Under the pieces are notes generated by a model that saw only the letters and a list, made by a program, of their open reading frames with translations, searched no databases and was not told the origin of the DNA. 64,000 bases of DNA. Source: Tenacibaculum discolor (GTDB lineage: Bacteria; Bacteroidota; Bacteroidia; Flavobacteriales; Flavobacteriaceae). How positions within the stretch are numbered: the first letter of the stretch is position 1; each line of letters opens with the position of its first letter. The DNA is taken from positions 62,001-126,000 of the forward strand of contig NZ_RCCS01000008.1 of NCBI RefSeq assembly GCF_003664185.1, given 5' to 3'. The translations under genes and the position numbers were made by a program. This document shows, in pieces, positions 33,321-42,679 of this stretch.

Positions 33321-34511
33321 ATGCCATCAATTTCTAGTAAAGGAAATGCTATGCCTCAATCACCAATTCGTAAATTGGTTCCTTTTGCTGAGGCTGCTAA
33401 AAAAAATGGAACAAAAGTTTATCATTTAAATATTGGTCAACCTGATATTAAAACACCACAAGTTGCTTTAGATGCTGTAAAAAACAATACTATCGAAGTA
33501 TTATCATACGCTAGATCTGAAGGTTCAGAAGAGTACAGAACTAAACTTGCTAATTACTATGCTAAAAATGATATTCATGTAACTGCAAACAATATTATTG
33601 CTACTACTGGAGGGTCTGAAGCTTTGTTATTTAGTATTGGTAGTATTACTGACCCAGGAGATGAAATAATTATACCTGAGCCTTTTTATGCGAACTATAA
33701 TGGTTTTTCTACTGCTTCAGGTGTGAAAGTAGTTCCTGTTATTTCTAAAATTGAAAATAATTTTGCCTTACCTGCAATTGAAGATTTTGAGAAGTTAATT
33801 ACTCCTAAAACAAAAGCTATCTTAATTTGTAACCCTGGAAATCCAACTGGATACTTATACAGTAAAGAAGAAATTGAAAAGCTAAAACAAATTGTGTTAA
33901 AACACGATTTATTTTTAATTGCTGATGAAGTGTATCGTGAGTTTACTTACGATGGTGAAAAACATAACTCAGTTATGGCTTTTGAAGGATTAGAGCAAAA
34001 TGCTATTATGATTGATTCTGTATCGAAACGTTATAGTATGTGTGGTGCAAGAATTGGTTGTATAGTTTCTAAAAACGAAGAGTTTATAAATACAGCTCTT
34101 AAGTTTGCACAAGCGCGTTTAAGCCCACCAACGTATGCTTTAATTGCCAGTGAAGCTGCTTTAGATACACCTCAAAGCTATTTTGATGAAGTTATTGAAG
34201 AGTATGAAGATCGTAGAAATACGTTAATCACTGAATTACAAAAAATAGACGGTGTAAAAGTTGCTAACCCTAAAGGTGCTTTTTACTGTGTTGTTGAATT
34301 GCCAGTTAAAGATACTGATGATTTTGCGCAATGGATTTTAGAAAAATTCAATGATAATAACGAAACAGTAATGGTAGCTCCTGCAAGTGGATTCTACTCT
34401 ACCGAAGGTGAAGGAAAAAACCAAGTGCGTATTGCTTACGTTTTGAATAAAACTGATTTAAAACGTTCTGTTGAAATATTAAAAATCGCCTTAGAAAAAT
34501 ATAATAGTTAA
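33321..34511 (+). CDS. PLP-dependent aminotransferase class I (aspartate-type)
   Basis: About 396 residues. A TTG at 33291 extends the frame; I use ATG 33321 (MPSISSKGNAM), which gives the conventional length. Visible signatures: HLNIGQPDIKTPQ, the SYARSEGSEEYR turn, ICNPGNPTGY, SVSKRYSMCGARIGC with the PLP-binding Lys, and QVRIAY. It is an amino-acid/2-oxo acid aminotransferase; exact substrate is uncertain, with aspartate the likeliest. Immediately followed by murB. Confidence 0.9.
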   Translation: MPSISSKGNAMPQSPIRKLVPFAEAAKKNGTKVYHLNIGQPDIKTPQVALDAVKNNTIEVLSYARSEGSEEYRTKLANYYAKNDIHVTANNIIATTGGSEALLFSIGSITDPGDEIIIPEPFYANYNGFSTASGVKVVPVISKIENNFALPAIEDFEKLITPKTKAILICNPGNPTGYLYSKEEIEKLKQIVLKHDLFLIADEVYREFTYDGEKHNSVMAFEGLEQNAIMIDSVSKRYSMCGARIGCIVSKNEEFINTALKFAQARLSPPTYALIASEAALDTPQSYFDEVIEEYEDRRNTLITELQKIDGVKVANPKGAFYCVVELPVKDTDDFAQWILEKFNDNNETVMVAPASGFYSTEGEGKNQVRIAYVLNKTDLKRSVEILKIALEKYNS

Positions 34512-35522
34512 TTGAATATTCAAGAAAACATATCTTTAAAAGAATACAACACGTTTGGTATTGATGTAAATGCCAAACGTTTTGTTTCTATTACTTCAGT
34601 ATACCAATTACAACAACTTATAAAAGAGGAAAAAGACATTTTTTTAATTTCTGGCGGTAGTAATATGTTACTTACCAAAGATATTGAAACCTTAGTTGTA
34701 CATATTAATTTTAAGGGAATTTCAATAGATCAACAAAACCATAACGATGTCTACATAACTGTAAATGCTGGTGAGAATTGGCACGAGTTCGTATTATGGT
34801 GTGTTTCTCTAAATTATGGCGGCTTAGAAAACTTATCGCTTATTCCTGGAAATGTAGGCACTTGCCCTATTCAAAATATTGGAGCTTACGGAGTTGAAGT
34901 AAAAGACACTATAACTAAAGTAGAAGCTATTGAAATAAAAACAGGAAAACTCGTTTCTTTTTCTGCTGAAGAATGCCAGTTTGGATATCGAAATTCCATT
35001 TTTAAAAATAAAGCTAAAGGAAAGTATATATTAACTTCTGTTAGTTTTAAATTAACTAAAAACAATCATAAGCTTAATACTTCTTACGGAGCAATAGAGT
35101 CTGAATTATCTTCAAAAGGAATAACAAATCCAACCATTAAAGATATTTCTGATGCTGTTATTACTATCCGTCAATCTAAATTACCCAACCCAAAAGAAAT
35201 TGGTAATAGTGGAAGTTTCTTTAAAAACCCAGTAATTTCTAAAGAACATTTTGAAAAACTTCAAAAAAAATATCCAGACATTCCTAGTTATGTGATTTCA
35301 GATACCGAAATTAAAGTCCCTGCTGGTTGGCTAATTGAACAAAGCGGCTTTAAAGGAAAGCGTTTCGGTAACTACGGAGTTCATGAAAAACAAGCCTTAG
35401 TTTTAGTAAATTATGGTGATGCCTCAGGGAAAGAAATTTATGAATTGGCACAAAAAATTCAACGTACTATTAAAGATACATTTGATATTAATCTTGAAAT
35501 AGAAGTCAATATTATTCAATAA
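34512..35522 (+). CDS. murB: UDP-N-acetylenolpyruvoylglucosamine reductase (MurB)
   Basis: 336 residues; reduces UDP-GlcNAc-enolpyruvate with NADPH in peptidoglycan synthesis. The start is TTG, directly after the upstream stop, matching the N-terminus NIQENISLKEYNTFGI of other flavobacterial MurB. FAD-binding GGSNML and GNVGTCPIQNIGAYGVEV are plain, as is the catalytic region GNSGSFFKNPVIS with the essential Ser, and the C-terminal GKRFGNYGVHEKQALVLV. Cytoplasmic. Ended by hairpin 35525-35551. Confidence 0.97.
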   Translation: MNIQENISLKEYNTFGIDVNAKRFVSITSVYQLQQLIKEEKDIFLISGGSNMLLTKDIETLVVHINFKGISIDQQNHNDVYITVNAGENWHEFVLWCVSLNYGGLENLSLIPGNVGTCPIQNIGAYGVEVKDTITKVEAIEIKTGKLVSFSAEECQFGYRNSIFKNKAKGKYILTSVSFKLTKNNHKLNTSYGAIESELSSKGITNPTIKDISDAVITIRQSKLPNPKEIGNSGSFFKNPVISKEHFEKLQKKYPDIPSYVISDTEIKVPAGWLIEQSGFKGKRFGNYGVHEKQALVLVNYGDASGKEIYELAQKIQRTIKDTFDINLEIEVNIIQ

Positions 35523-35524
35523 AA

Positions 35525-35551
35525 AAAGGAGCGTAGTAGTTACGCTCCTTT
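35525..35551. terminator. Bidirectional terminator between murB and the aquaporin gene
   Basis: AAAGGAGCGTA and TACGCTCCTTT form an 11-bp stem with a GTAGT loop between the convergent murB and aqpZ-like genes. Confidence 0.85.
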
Positions 35552-35572
35552 ATATTTCTACACCTCTTTTTT

Positions 35573-36265
35573 CTATTCTTTTTCAAACAAAGCTTTATAA
35601 ATTAAACCTCCTACAATTGCTCCTGCAATAGGCGCTACCCAAAACAACCATACCTGCGACAAATAACCTCCGCCAGCAAATAATGCTTGACTCATAGAAC
35701 GTGCTGGATTAACAGAAGTATTGGTTATAGGAATGCTAATTAAATGAATTAAAGTTAGCCCTAAACCAATTGCAATTGGTGCAAAACCTTTAGGAGCATT
35801 TTTATGAATACTTCCTAAAATAATTAGTAAGAAAAACATACTTAACAAAAACTCTGCTATAAAAGCGGCTGTTAAATTATAACCACCAGGAGATAACTCT
35901 CCATAACCATTAGCTGCAAAGCCTCCAAGTGTTTCAAATCCGTCGTTATCTGTTACTATTAAATATAAAAAAGTAGCTGCTAATACAGCACCTACTAATT
36001 GTGATATAATATATGGTACTACTTCTTTAGCTGTATGATTTCCACCAACCCAAAGCCCAATAGTAACTGCAGGGTTAAAATGACCTCCAGAAATATGCCC
36101 TACAGCATACGCCATTGTTAATACTGTTAAACCAAATGCTAAGGCTACTCCTGCAAAACCAATTCCTAACTCAGGAAAACCAGCTGCAAAAATTGCACTA
36201 CCACAACCTCCAAAAACTAACCAAAATGTTCCGAAGAATTCAGCAAAATATTTTTTCATATCCAT
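35573..36265 (-). CDS. aqpZ: Aquaporin, MIP family (AqpZ-like)
   Basis: 230 residues, six membrane helices and the two NPA boxes intact: [10 protein letters not shown] and [26 protein letters not shown] and the short C-terminus match AqpZ-type water channels; glycerol facilitators usually have an Asp after the second NPA-R, which is absent here. Inner membrane. The first ATG at 36265 and another at 36259 both fit; the first is used. Confidence 0.93.
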   Translation of the reverse strand: MDMKKYFAEFFGTFWLVFGGCGSAIFAAGFPELGIGFAGVALAFGLTVLTMAYAVGHISGGHFNPAVTIGLWVGGNHTAKEVVPYIISQLVGAVLAATFLYLIVTDNDGFETLGGFAANGYGELSPGGYNLTAAFIAEFLLSMFFLLIILGSIHKNAPKGFAPIAIGLGLTLIHLISIPITNTSVNPARSMSQALFAGGGYLSQVWLFWVAPIAGAIVGGLIYKALFEKE

Positions 36266-36393
36266 ATTTTTAAATTAATTGATTATATAATATAAGACAC
36301 TCAAACAGATAAAAGTCACAACTTTATAAATCTCTCTTTATTCTATATAGAAAAACTGGAAGTTTGTATCTTTGCAATACAAAACAATACATC

Positions 36394-36597
36394 ATGAAAT
36401 TAATTTTTGTTACCATAGGATTATTAGCTTTAGCATTTGCTGGAATTGCCATTAAAATTTGGGCAAAAAAAGACGGAGAGTTTGCTGGGACTTGTGCTAG
36501 TCAAAACCCAATGTTAAACGAAAGCGGTGAAGCTTGTGGATTTTGTGGTAAAACCCCAGACCAGTTTGATACTTGTAATGAGCCTCAACATAACTAA
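36394..36597 (+). CDS. Small Cys-rich membrane protein
   Basis: About 67 residues; a TAnnTTTG box TATCTTTG (36367-36374) precedes it, so ATG 36394 (MKLIFVTIGLLALAFAG) is used rather than the upstream frame extension. One membrane segment (about 2-20), then GTCASQNPMLNESGEACGFCGK and a TCNE end. The spacing CxxC-like suggests metal or disulfide chemistry. Conserved in Flavobacteriaceae as a hypothetical protein. Function unknown. Confidence 0.72.
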   Translation: MKLIFVTIGLLALAFAGIAIKIWAKKDGEFAGTCASQNPMLNESGEACGFCGKTPDQFDTCNEPQHN

Positions 36598-36814
36598 GTA
36601 AACACCACTCAACTAACCTTTTACTTTCTTTACAATACATACTCCTACTCTACGCTCATTATGTAGCTACGTCTGTACAGATAGTGTATTAACTTATCTC
36701 TCTTGGAAAATCAACATAAGAAAGTTTTGTTTTCTTATTAGCATTCCTTGATATTTGTTTAGTATTGCTGCAAATTAGTATCTTTATATCAAATCAAATT
36801 TCGAAACCTAAGCA

Positions 36815-37378
36815 TTGGAAATAAATCAAGAAAAAGTACTTAATCACATTCAACAAGCAAAAAAAGGAAATCAGATATCTTTTAATTATTTATTAGATAC
36901 TTTTTGGGGAACTGTGTACGCTTTTCAACTAAAAAAAACTAAGAATGATAACGATGCTGAAGATATTACCATTCAAACTTTTTCTAAGGCTTTTGACCGA
37001 ATTGAGACTTTTGATGAAAATTACCAGTTTAAAACTTGGTTAATTACAATTTCTAAAAATGTATATATTGATTCTCTTCGAAAGAAAAAGTCTAGTATAT
37101 ACACACAAACAACAGAAGAGCAAGAAAAAGAGGTATATGCTGTTGCCGATGATGCACCATCTCCTGAAGACAAAATTATTACTGAGCAAAATTTAGTAAA
37201 GCTTCTAAAAGACATCAAAAAACTGAAACCAAAATATCAAGAAGTTATCAATCTTCGGTATTTTCAAGAATTGAGTTACAAGGAAATTTCTGAGCAAATA
37301 GGAGAACCGATGAACAATGTAAAAGTAAAATTATTGCGTGCAAAAAAATTATTAGCTGAAATAATAAAGAAATCATAA
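36815..37378 (+). CDS. ECF-type sigma factor
   Basis: 187 residues starting at TTG (MEINQEKVLNHI). Region 2 is FNYLLDTFWGTVYAF with DAEDITIQTFSKAF; region 4 is INLRYFQELSYKEISEQI with NVKVKLLRAKKLL. It is followed by a small basic protein and an Nramp-like carrier, with no membrane anti-sigma visible. No other ECF-type promoter is recognisable nearby. Target genes unknown. Confidence 0.88.
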   Translation: MEINQEKVLNHIQQAKKGNQISFNYLLDTFWGTVYAFQLKKTKNDNDAEDITIQTFSKAFDRIETFDENYQFKTWLITISKNVYIDSLRKKKSSIYTQTTEEQEKEVYAVADDAPSPEDKIITEQNLVKLLKDIKKLKPKYQEVINLRYFQELSYKEISEQIGEPMNNVKVKLLRAKKLLAEIIKKS

Positions 37379-37379
37379 A

Positions 37380-37547
37380 TTGCAAAACCATAAAAATCAA
37401 AACTTTATGATTTTACAGTTTCATGCAACAGGAAAATATCTATATAAAAAAGAACTTTACAAAGAATTTCAACAAAAAAGAGAAGGAAAAAAACACATAA
37501 AAACTTTGTTTAAAAAGTTAGAATATAGTGACTTTTTAAACTTTTAA
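37380..37547 (+). CDS. Small basic protein between the sigma gene and the Nramp-like gene
   Basis: A short frame of 55 codons from TTG 37380, or 46 from ATG 37407. The product reads MILQFHATGKYLYKKELYKEF and ends KKLEYSDFLNF; it is basic and helical with no signal peptide. It begins one base after the sigma factor stop and shares its strand, which is the main evidence for it. Translation is uncertain, but a small cytoplasmic partner of the sigma factor would fit. Confidence 0.4.
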   Translation: MQNHKNQNFMILQFHATGKYLYKKELYKEFQQKREGKKHIKTLFKKLEYSDFLNF

Positions 37548-37560
37548 GCCCTCTTTTTTC

Positions 37561-38781
37561 ATGAAAAAATCCCTCTTAAATTTACTTGGCCCTGGAATAT
37601 TGTTTGCTGGAGCCGCAATAGGTGTTTCTCATTTAGTACAATCAACCAGAGCCGGTGCCGATTTTGGTTTTGGTTTACTTTGGGCACTTCTCCTAGTACA
37701 CATTATTAAATATCCGTTTTTTCAATTTGGCCCTCGGTATGCTACTGCAACGGGAGAAACACTATTAGATGGCTATCAAAAACTTGGTAAAGGTGTTTTA
37801 ATAAGTTATTTTATTTTAAACCTTGCTACCATGTTTACCATTCAAGCAGCAGTTACCATTGTTACAGCTAGCTTAGCTTCTAACCTTTTTGGTATTTCTC
37901 TTGATTTAGTTACATGGTCAATACTAATTATGCTCGTTAGTATTGTTTTTTTAGGTATTGGTAAATACAAGTTTTTAGATAATTTAATGAAGTACATTAT
38001 TGCTATTTTAACTATTAGCACCATAGTAGCTGTAAACATTGCTTTACTTAAAACTAATAAAGGTTTTAGTTTTCAACAAATAGTACCAAGCGGAACTGCT
38101 CAAGTTACTTTCTTAATTGCCTTCTTAGGATGGATGCCTGCACCGTTAGATATTTCTATTTGGCACTCTTTATGGTCAGTGGAAAAAGACAAAACTACTT
38201 TTGTAAAAATAAAACCTAAGCAAGCTATTTTTGATTTTAATGTTGGATATATTGGAGCTTTATTTTTAGGGGTTTGTTTTGTTATGTTAGGAGCATTGGT
38301 TATGTATCAATCCGGTGAGTCATTCTCTAGTAAAGGAACTATTTTTGCCTCTCAATTAATTAATTTATACACTAAAAACTTAGGAGAGTTTTCTTCTGTG
38401 TTTATTGGAGTAGCAGCTTTTACTACTATGTTTAGCACTACCATTACAACTTTAGATGCTTCGCCTAGAGCCATGGAAAAATCTTCTTTTTTACTTTTTT
38501 CAAAAAAAATAAAACTAGGGTATTGGTTTTGGTTGATATTGTTAACACTTGGAACTTCTGTTATTCTATATTACTTTTTAAGTGATATGGTTTTTCTTGT
38601 AAGAATAGCTACAGTTTTATCTTTTTTAACAGCTCCTTTTTATGCTATTCTCAACTATATATTAATTACTGGTAAACACACTCCTAAAAAATACAGACCA
38701 AGTATGGGGTTACGTATTTTGAGTCTTATAGGTATTGTTTTTTTGTTCGGATTTAGTATTTGGTTTTTACTTAGTTTATAA
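37561..38781 (+). CDS. Nramp-related membrane transporter without the DPGN motif
   Basis: 406 residues, about 10-11 membrane helices, of the Nramp fold: LLGPGILFAGAAIGVSHLV is the first helix and GWMPAPLDISIWHSLW the sixth. In metal-transporting Nramp proteins the first helix has DPGN and the sixth MPH; here they read AIGVSH and MPAP, so the metal-binding ligands are missing. It may carry another substrate or a different ion. Preceded by an ECF sigma gene and a small basic protein. Confidence 0.8.
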   Translation: MKKSLLNLLGPGILFAGAAIGVSHLVQSTRAGADFGFGLLWALLLVHIIKYPFFQFGPRYATATGETLLDGYQKLGKGVLISYFILNLATMFTIQAAVTIVTASLASNLFGISLDLVTWSILIMLVSIVFLGIGKYKFLDNLMKYIIAILTISTIVAVNIALLKTNKGFSFQQIVPSGTAQVTFLIAFLGWMPAPLDISIWHSLWSVEKDKTTFVKIKPKQAIFDFNVGYIGALFLGVCFVMLGALVMYQSGESFSSKGTIFASQLINLYTKNLGEFSSVFIGVAAFTTMFSTTITTLDASPRAMEKSSFLLFSKKIKLGYWFWLILLTLGTSVILYYFLSDMVFLVRIATVLSFLTAPFYAILNYILITGKHTPKKYRPSMGLRILSLIGIVFLFGFSIWFLLSL

Positions 38782-38820
38782 ATCTTTTCTTTGTAAATTT
38801 GCAGTTCAATTTTTTATGGA

Positions 38821-39690
38821 ATGGCAAACGAATCTACAGTAGCACCAGAAAGAACAAAAAAACCAAAATGGTTACGTGTAAAATTACCTGTTGGTAAAAA
38901 ATATACCGAACTAAGAGGTTTAGTTGATAAATATAAACTGAACACCATTTGTACCAGCGGAAGCTGCCCTAACATGGGTGAATGCTGGGGAGAAGGTACT
39001 GCTACCTTTATGATTTTAGGTAACACCTGTACACGCTCTTGTGGATTTTGTGGTGTTAAAACAGGACGTCCAGATACAGTTGAATGGGATGAACCTGAAA
39101 AAGTAGCTCGTTCTATTAAATTAATGAATATTAAGCATGCTGTAATCACTTCGGTTGACCGTGATGACTTGAAAGATGGAGGTTCTATTATTTGGTCTGA
39201 AACAGTACAAGCTATTCGTAGAGCAAATCCTAATACTACTTTAGAAACTCTAATCCCTGACTTTCAAGGAAACGAAAAATTAATAGATCGAATCATTGAA
39301 GTAGCACCGGAAGTAGTTTCTCATAATATGGAAACAGTACGCCGTTTAACTCGTGAAGTCCGTATTCAAGCAAAATATGATCGTAGTTTAGGTGTTTTAA
39401 AATACCTAAAAGAAAACGGAATGCGTACTAAATCTGGAATTATGCTTGGTTTAGGAGAAACAGAAGATGAAGTAATACAAACTATGAAAGATTTACGTGG
39501 TGTTGGATTAGATGTTATTACTATCGGACAATATTTACAACCTAGTAAAAAACACTTACCTGTTAAGGAATTCATAACTCCTGAACAGTTCAAAAAATAC
39601 GAAACATTAGGATTAGAAATGGGCTTTATGTATGTAGAAAGCGGTGCTTTAGTACGTTCTTCATACAAAGCACATAAACACGCTAGCTAA
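38821..39690 (+). CDS. lipA: Lipoyl synthase
   Basis: 289 residues; a radical-SAM enzyme that inserts two sulfurs into octanoyl-carrier domains. Two iron-sulfur sites are seen: the N-terminal [12 protein letters not shown], which supplies the auxiliary cluster, and [10 protein letters not shown], the radical-SAM CxxxCxxC. The C-terminal [13 protein letters not shown] is the third auxiliary-cluster serine motif. TAAATTTG at 38794-38801 is a -7 box. Full length. Confidence 0.97.
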   Translation: MANESTVAPERTKKPKWLRVKLPVGKKYTELRGLVDKYKLNTICTSGSCPNMGECWGEGTATFMILGNTCTRSCGFCGVKTGRPDTVEWDEPEKVARSIKLMNIKHAVITSVDRDDLKDGGSIIWSETVQAIRRANPNTTLETLIPDFQGNEKLIDRIIEVAPEVVSHNMETVRRLTREVRIQAKYDRSLGVLKYLKENGMRTKSGIMLGLGETEDEVIQTMKDLRGVGLDVITIGQYLQPSKKHLPVKEFITPEQFKKYETLGLEMGFMYVESGALVRSSYKAHKHAS

Positions 39691-39794
39691 CCTTAAATTA
39701 AAATATCCTTAACTTTTTAACGGTTTAACGTTAAAAAAATGTCAAATAATTAAAAATTAAATAAAGTACGCCTTTTTATTTATAATTTTGGCAC

Positions 39795-39900
39795 AGATAT
39801 TGGAAACAACAATACCGTAAGCAAGTAACATTGTTTTCATTGTGTAAATTATTTGAATTAGTTGATTAACAAAGAAGCCCGCTCAATTGAGCGGGCTTCC
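39795..39900 (+). ncRNA. Candidate small RNA ending in a strong palindrome
   Basis: A TAATTTTG -7 box (about 39781-39790) lies in the 236-base gap between lipA and the cystathionine beta-synthase gene, followed by about 80 bases without a convincing coding frame, then palindrome 39874-39899 and a T-run. The arrangement fits a transcript of about 100 bases, but the palindrome also serves as terminator for lipA. Confidence 0.3.
39874..39899. terminator. Perfect 26-bp palindrome terminator
   Basis: GAAGCCCGCTCAA paired with TTGAGCGGGCTTC with no loop spacer, GC-rich, between convergent lipA and cystathionine beta-synthase genes. T-run follows on the plus strand. Confidence 0.85.
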
Positions 39901-39926
39901 TGTTTTTGTATTTATAATAAAGCTAC

Positions 39927-41285
39927 TTAAATAGCTCTAATAATATCATATTTAGTAATGATATGATGTTTACCATTCTCTAAATCAACTAATACAGCTT
40001 GGTTCTCTTTATTAATTAATTTAGATACCTCATCAATAGAAGCTGATTTTTTAACTGTAGGGTATGCTTTACCCATTACATCTTTAATAGGTTTTTCTGC
40101 TATGTTTTTATCTTCTAAATAACTATGTAATAATGCTGATTCGTCTACAGACCCCACAAATCCATTTGCATCTCTTACTGGAATTTGAGATATTTTAAAT
40201 GCACGCATTCTTTCAATAGCATGAGATACTAATTCTTCTGTTTGAACAGTTACTAATGGTTTATCTATATGATCTTTAATTAAATCTTCCGCAGTAGTAA
40301 TTTCTTCTTCTAAAAAGCCTCTATCACGCATCCAATCGTCATTAAACATTTTTCCTACATAACGACTTCCATGATCGTGGAATAACACTACTACTACATC
40401 ATCTGGTTTAAACTCATCTTTTAATTGTAACAATCCTTTGATTGCTGATCCAGCAGAATTACCTACAAAAATACCTTCTTCCTTAGCTATTCTACGGGTG
40501 TAAATAGCAGCATCTTTATCGGTTACTTTTGTAAATCCATCAATTAAAGAAAAATCAACATTCTTAGGTAAAATATCTTCACCAATACCTTCAGTGATAT
40601 ATGGGTAGATTTCATTCTCATCAAAAATACCTGTTTCGTGGTATTTTTTAAATACAGATCCGTACGTATCTACTCCCCAAATTTTAATATTCGGATTCTT
40701 TTCTTTTAAAAACTTAGCTGTACCTGAAACAGTTCCTCCTGTTCCTACTCCAACTACAAAATGTGTGATTTTACCATCTGTTTGTTCCCAAATTTCTGGT
40801 CCAGTTTGCTCGTAATGTGCTTGTGCATTTGACGGATTGTCATATTGATTTACATACCAAGAGTTTGGTGTTTCTTCACCTAAACGTTTAGAAACAGAAT
40901 AATATGAACGAGGATCATCTGGTTCTACATTCGTAGGACAAACAACTACCTCTGCTCCTACTGCACGTAGAATATCCATTTTCTCTTTAGATTGCTTATC
41001 TGAGATTACAAAAATACATTTGTACCCTTTTACAATAGCTGCTAATGCTAATCCCATCCCTGTATTTCCTGAAGTACCTTCAATAATAGTACCTCCTGGC
41101 TTTAAACGACCATCTGCTTCGGCATCTTCAATCATTTTAAGTGCCATACGGTCTTTTACAGAGTTTCCTGGATTAAACGTTTCTACTTTAGCTAATACTA
41201 AAGCATCTACTTCTTTTGTTACTGAGTTTAACTGAACTAAAGGTGTGTTACCAATAGTTTCTAATATATTTTTTGCGTACTTCAT
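39927..41285 (-). CDS. Cystathionine beta-synthase with CBS domains
   Basis: 452 residues. PLP-fold type II enzyme: LETIGNTPLVQL, NPGNSVKDRMALKM with the PLP-binding Lys, EGTSGNTGMGLA and GVGTGGTVSGTAKFL. A C-terminal CBS-domain pair (about 335-452) is present, as in regulated cystathionine synthases. Condenses serine or a serine ester with homocysteine. A paralogue without CBS domains is encoded at 47210-48205. Minus strand, ended by palindrome 39874-39899. Confidence 0.9.
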   Translation of the reverse strand: MKYAKNILETIGNTPLVQLNSVTKEVDALVLAKVETFNPGNSVKDRMALKMIEDAEADGRLKPGGTIIEGTSGNTGMGLALAAIVKGYKCIFVISDKQSKEKMDILRAVGAEVVVCPTNVEPDDPRSYYSVSKRLGEETPNSWYVNQYDNPSNAQAHYEQTGPEIWEQTDGKITHFVVGVGTGGTVSGTAKFLKEKNPNIKIWGVDTYGSVFKKYHETGIFDENEIYPYITEGIGEDILPKNVDFSLIDGFTKVTDKDAAIYTRRIAKEEGIFVGNSAGSAIKGLLQLKDEFKPDDVVVVLFHDHGSRYVGKMFNDDWMRDRGFLEEEITTAEDLIKDHIDKPLVTVQTEELVSHAIERMRAFKISQIPVRDANGFVGSVDESALLHSYLEDKNIAEKPIKDVMGKAYPTVKKSASIDEVSKLINKENQAVLVDLENGKHHIITKYDIIRAI

Positions 41286-41307
41286 ATCTAATTAATGTTA
41301 TGCAAAA

Positions 41308-42543
41308 CTAAGCAAATCGAATGGATTTTGAAGGGCGGATTTTTGTGATGATGTATGAAGGAACAATTAGCATTAAAAAACACAATGCTAACGTACCTAT
41401 ATTCAACAATAAAATTGCTAAGAAATTAATATCTACAGGCATTGTTGATACATAATAAGTTTCAGGATCTAGACTTATTAGCTTCGTATATTTCTGAATT
41501 AAAAGAATGCTAAGCCCAATAAGATTTCCCCAGAACAATCCTTTTAAAATTAAGTAAGAAGCGTTGTATAAAAATATTTTTCGAATACTCCAATTTACAC
41601 TTCCTAATGCTTTTAAAATCCCGACCATTTGTACACGTTCTAAAATAAGCACTAACAGTGCTGTTACCATATTTATACCTGCAACTAACACCATTATTCC
41701 TATGATAAACCATACGTTATTATCTAGTAATTTTAACCACTCAAAAATAGCAGGATAATTACTTACAATTGTAATACTATTTAGGGTTGCACCAATACTT
41801 GTATATACTTCATCTCCTTTTTCTTTTAGCTTATCATAATCATCAATCAATACTTCAAAACCTCCTATCTCATTATCTTTCCAGCGATTAATTTTTTGAA
41901 CTTCTCTTAAATCACCCAACAACATAATCTTATCAAACTGTTCAAAACCTGTATTATATATTCCTACAATAACTGGCTTTCTAGACTTAAACTTCAAACT
42001 ACTATTTTCGGCTCCAAACCAAGTTTGAATTGTATCGTTAACTTTAAAATGCAATCGGTTTGCTATGGATTCTGAAATTAGAATTTCTCTATTTCTATCT
42101 TGCGAAAAATCTGGTAAACGACCTTCTATTAAACATTCGTTAAAAAAAGTAAAATCATAATCAGCAGTAACACCTTTAAAAATAATTCCTTCAAAATCGG
42201 TTGGAGTTCTTATAATTCCTCCTACATTGGCAAAAGGTTGTACTTTTTTTATGCCATCAATATTTTTAAATTCTGGATAAAACTCTTGGTTAATATCAAT
42301 AGGAACTGTGGAAACATCTGAATTATTATTATCATAATTTACAATTTGAATATGCCCTTTAAAACCCGTCATTTTATCACGTACTTTCTTCTGAAATCCT
42401 GAGGTAATTGATACCGCTATCAACATAATAGCTACCCCAAGAGCAATGGCAATGGTAGCAATGGTTATGATAGGTGATGAAATACTGCTTTTATACTGTT
42501 TTCCAGCAATGATTCGTTTTGCTATGAATAGTTCGAAGTTCAA
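41308..42543 (-). CDS. ABC transporter permease, LolE/FtsX-like
   Basis: 411 residues. One N-terminal membrane helix, a large periplasmic domain (about 50-270) with SGFQKKVRDKMTGFKGHIQI at its start, and three C-terminal helices with ALLVLILERVQMVGILKALGS, the usual FtsX/LolCE coupling segment. It probably belongs with an ATPase elsewhere and exports lipoprotein or acts on the cell envelope. Monocistronic here. Confidence 0.88.
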   Translation of the reverse strand: MNFELFIAKRIIAGKQYKSSISSPIITIATIAIALGVAIMLIAVSITSGFQKKVRDKMTGFKGHIQIVNYDNNNSDVSTVPIDINQEFYPEFKNIDGIKKVQPFANVGGIIRTPTDFEGIIFKGVTADYDFTFFNECLIEGRLPDFSQDRNREILISESIANRLHFKVNDTIQTWFGAENSSLKFKSRKPVIVGIYNTGFEQFDKIMLLGDLREVQKINRWKDNEIGGFEVLIDDYDKLKEKGDEVYTSIGATLNSITIVSNYPAIFEWLKLLDNNVWFIIGIMVLVAGINMVTALLVLILERVQMVGILKALGSVNWSIRKIFLYNASYLILKGLFWGNLIGLSILLIQKYTKLISLDPETYYVSTMPVDINFLAILLLNIGTLALCFLMLIVPSYIITKIRPSKSIRFA

Positions 42544-42679
42544 ATGTTTTCTTTTTTACAAAACCAAAAGTAATTAATTCTTATGTAAAGAAAGAGAAGA
42601 ATACCTAGGTTTTAATTCTTTAACTTTTATTATTCTTAAAAAATAGAAATCTGTACCTTTATGTTTTAATTTTTTATAG

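Noticed and set aside
41020..41235. Plus-strand frame inside the cystathionine beta-synthase gene
   Set aside because: Antisense to a conserved gene with no supporting signals.
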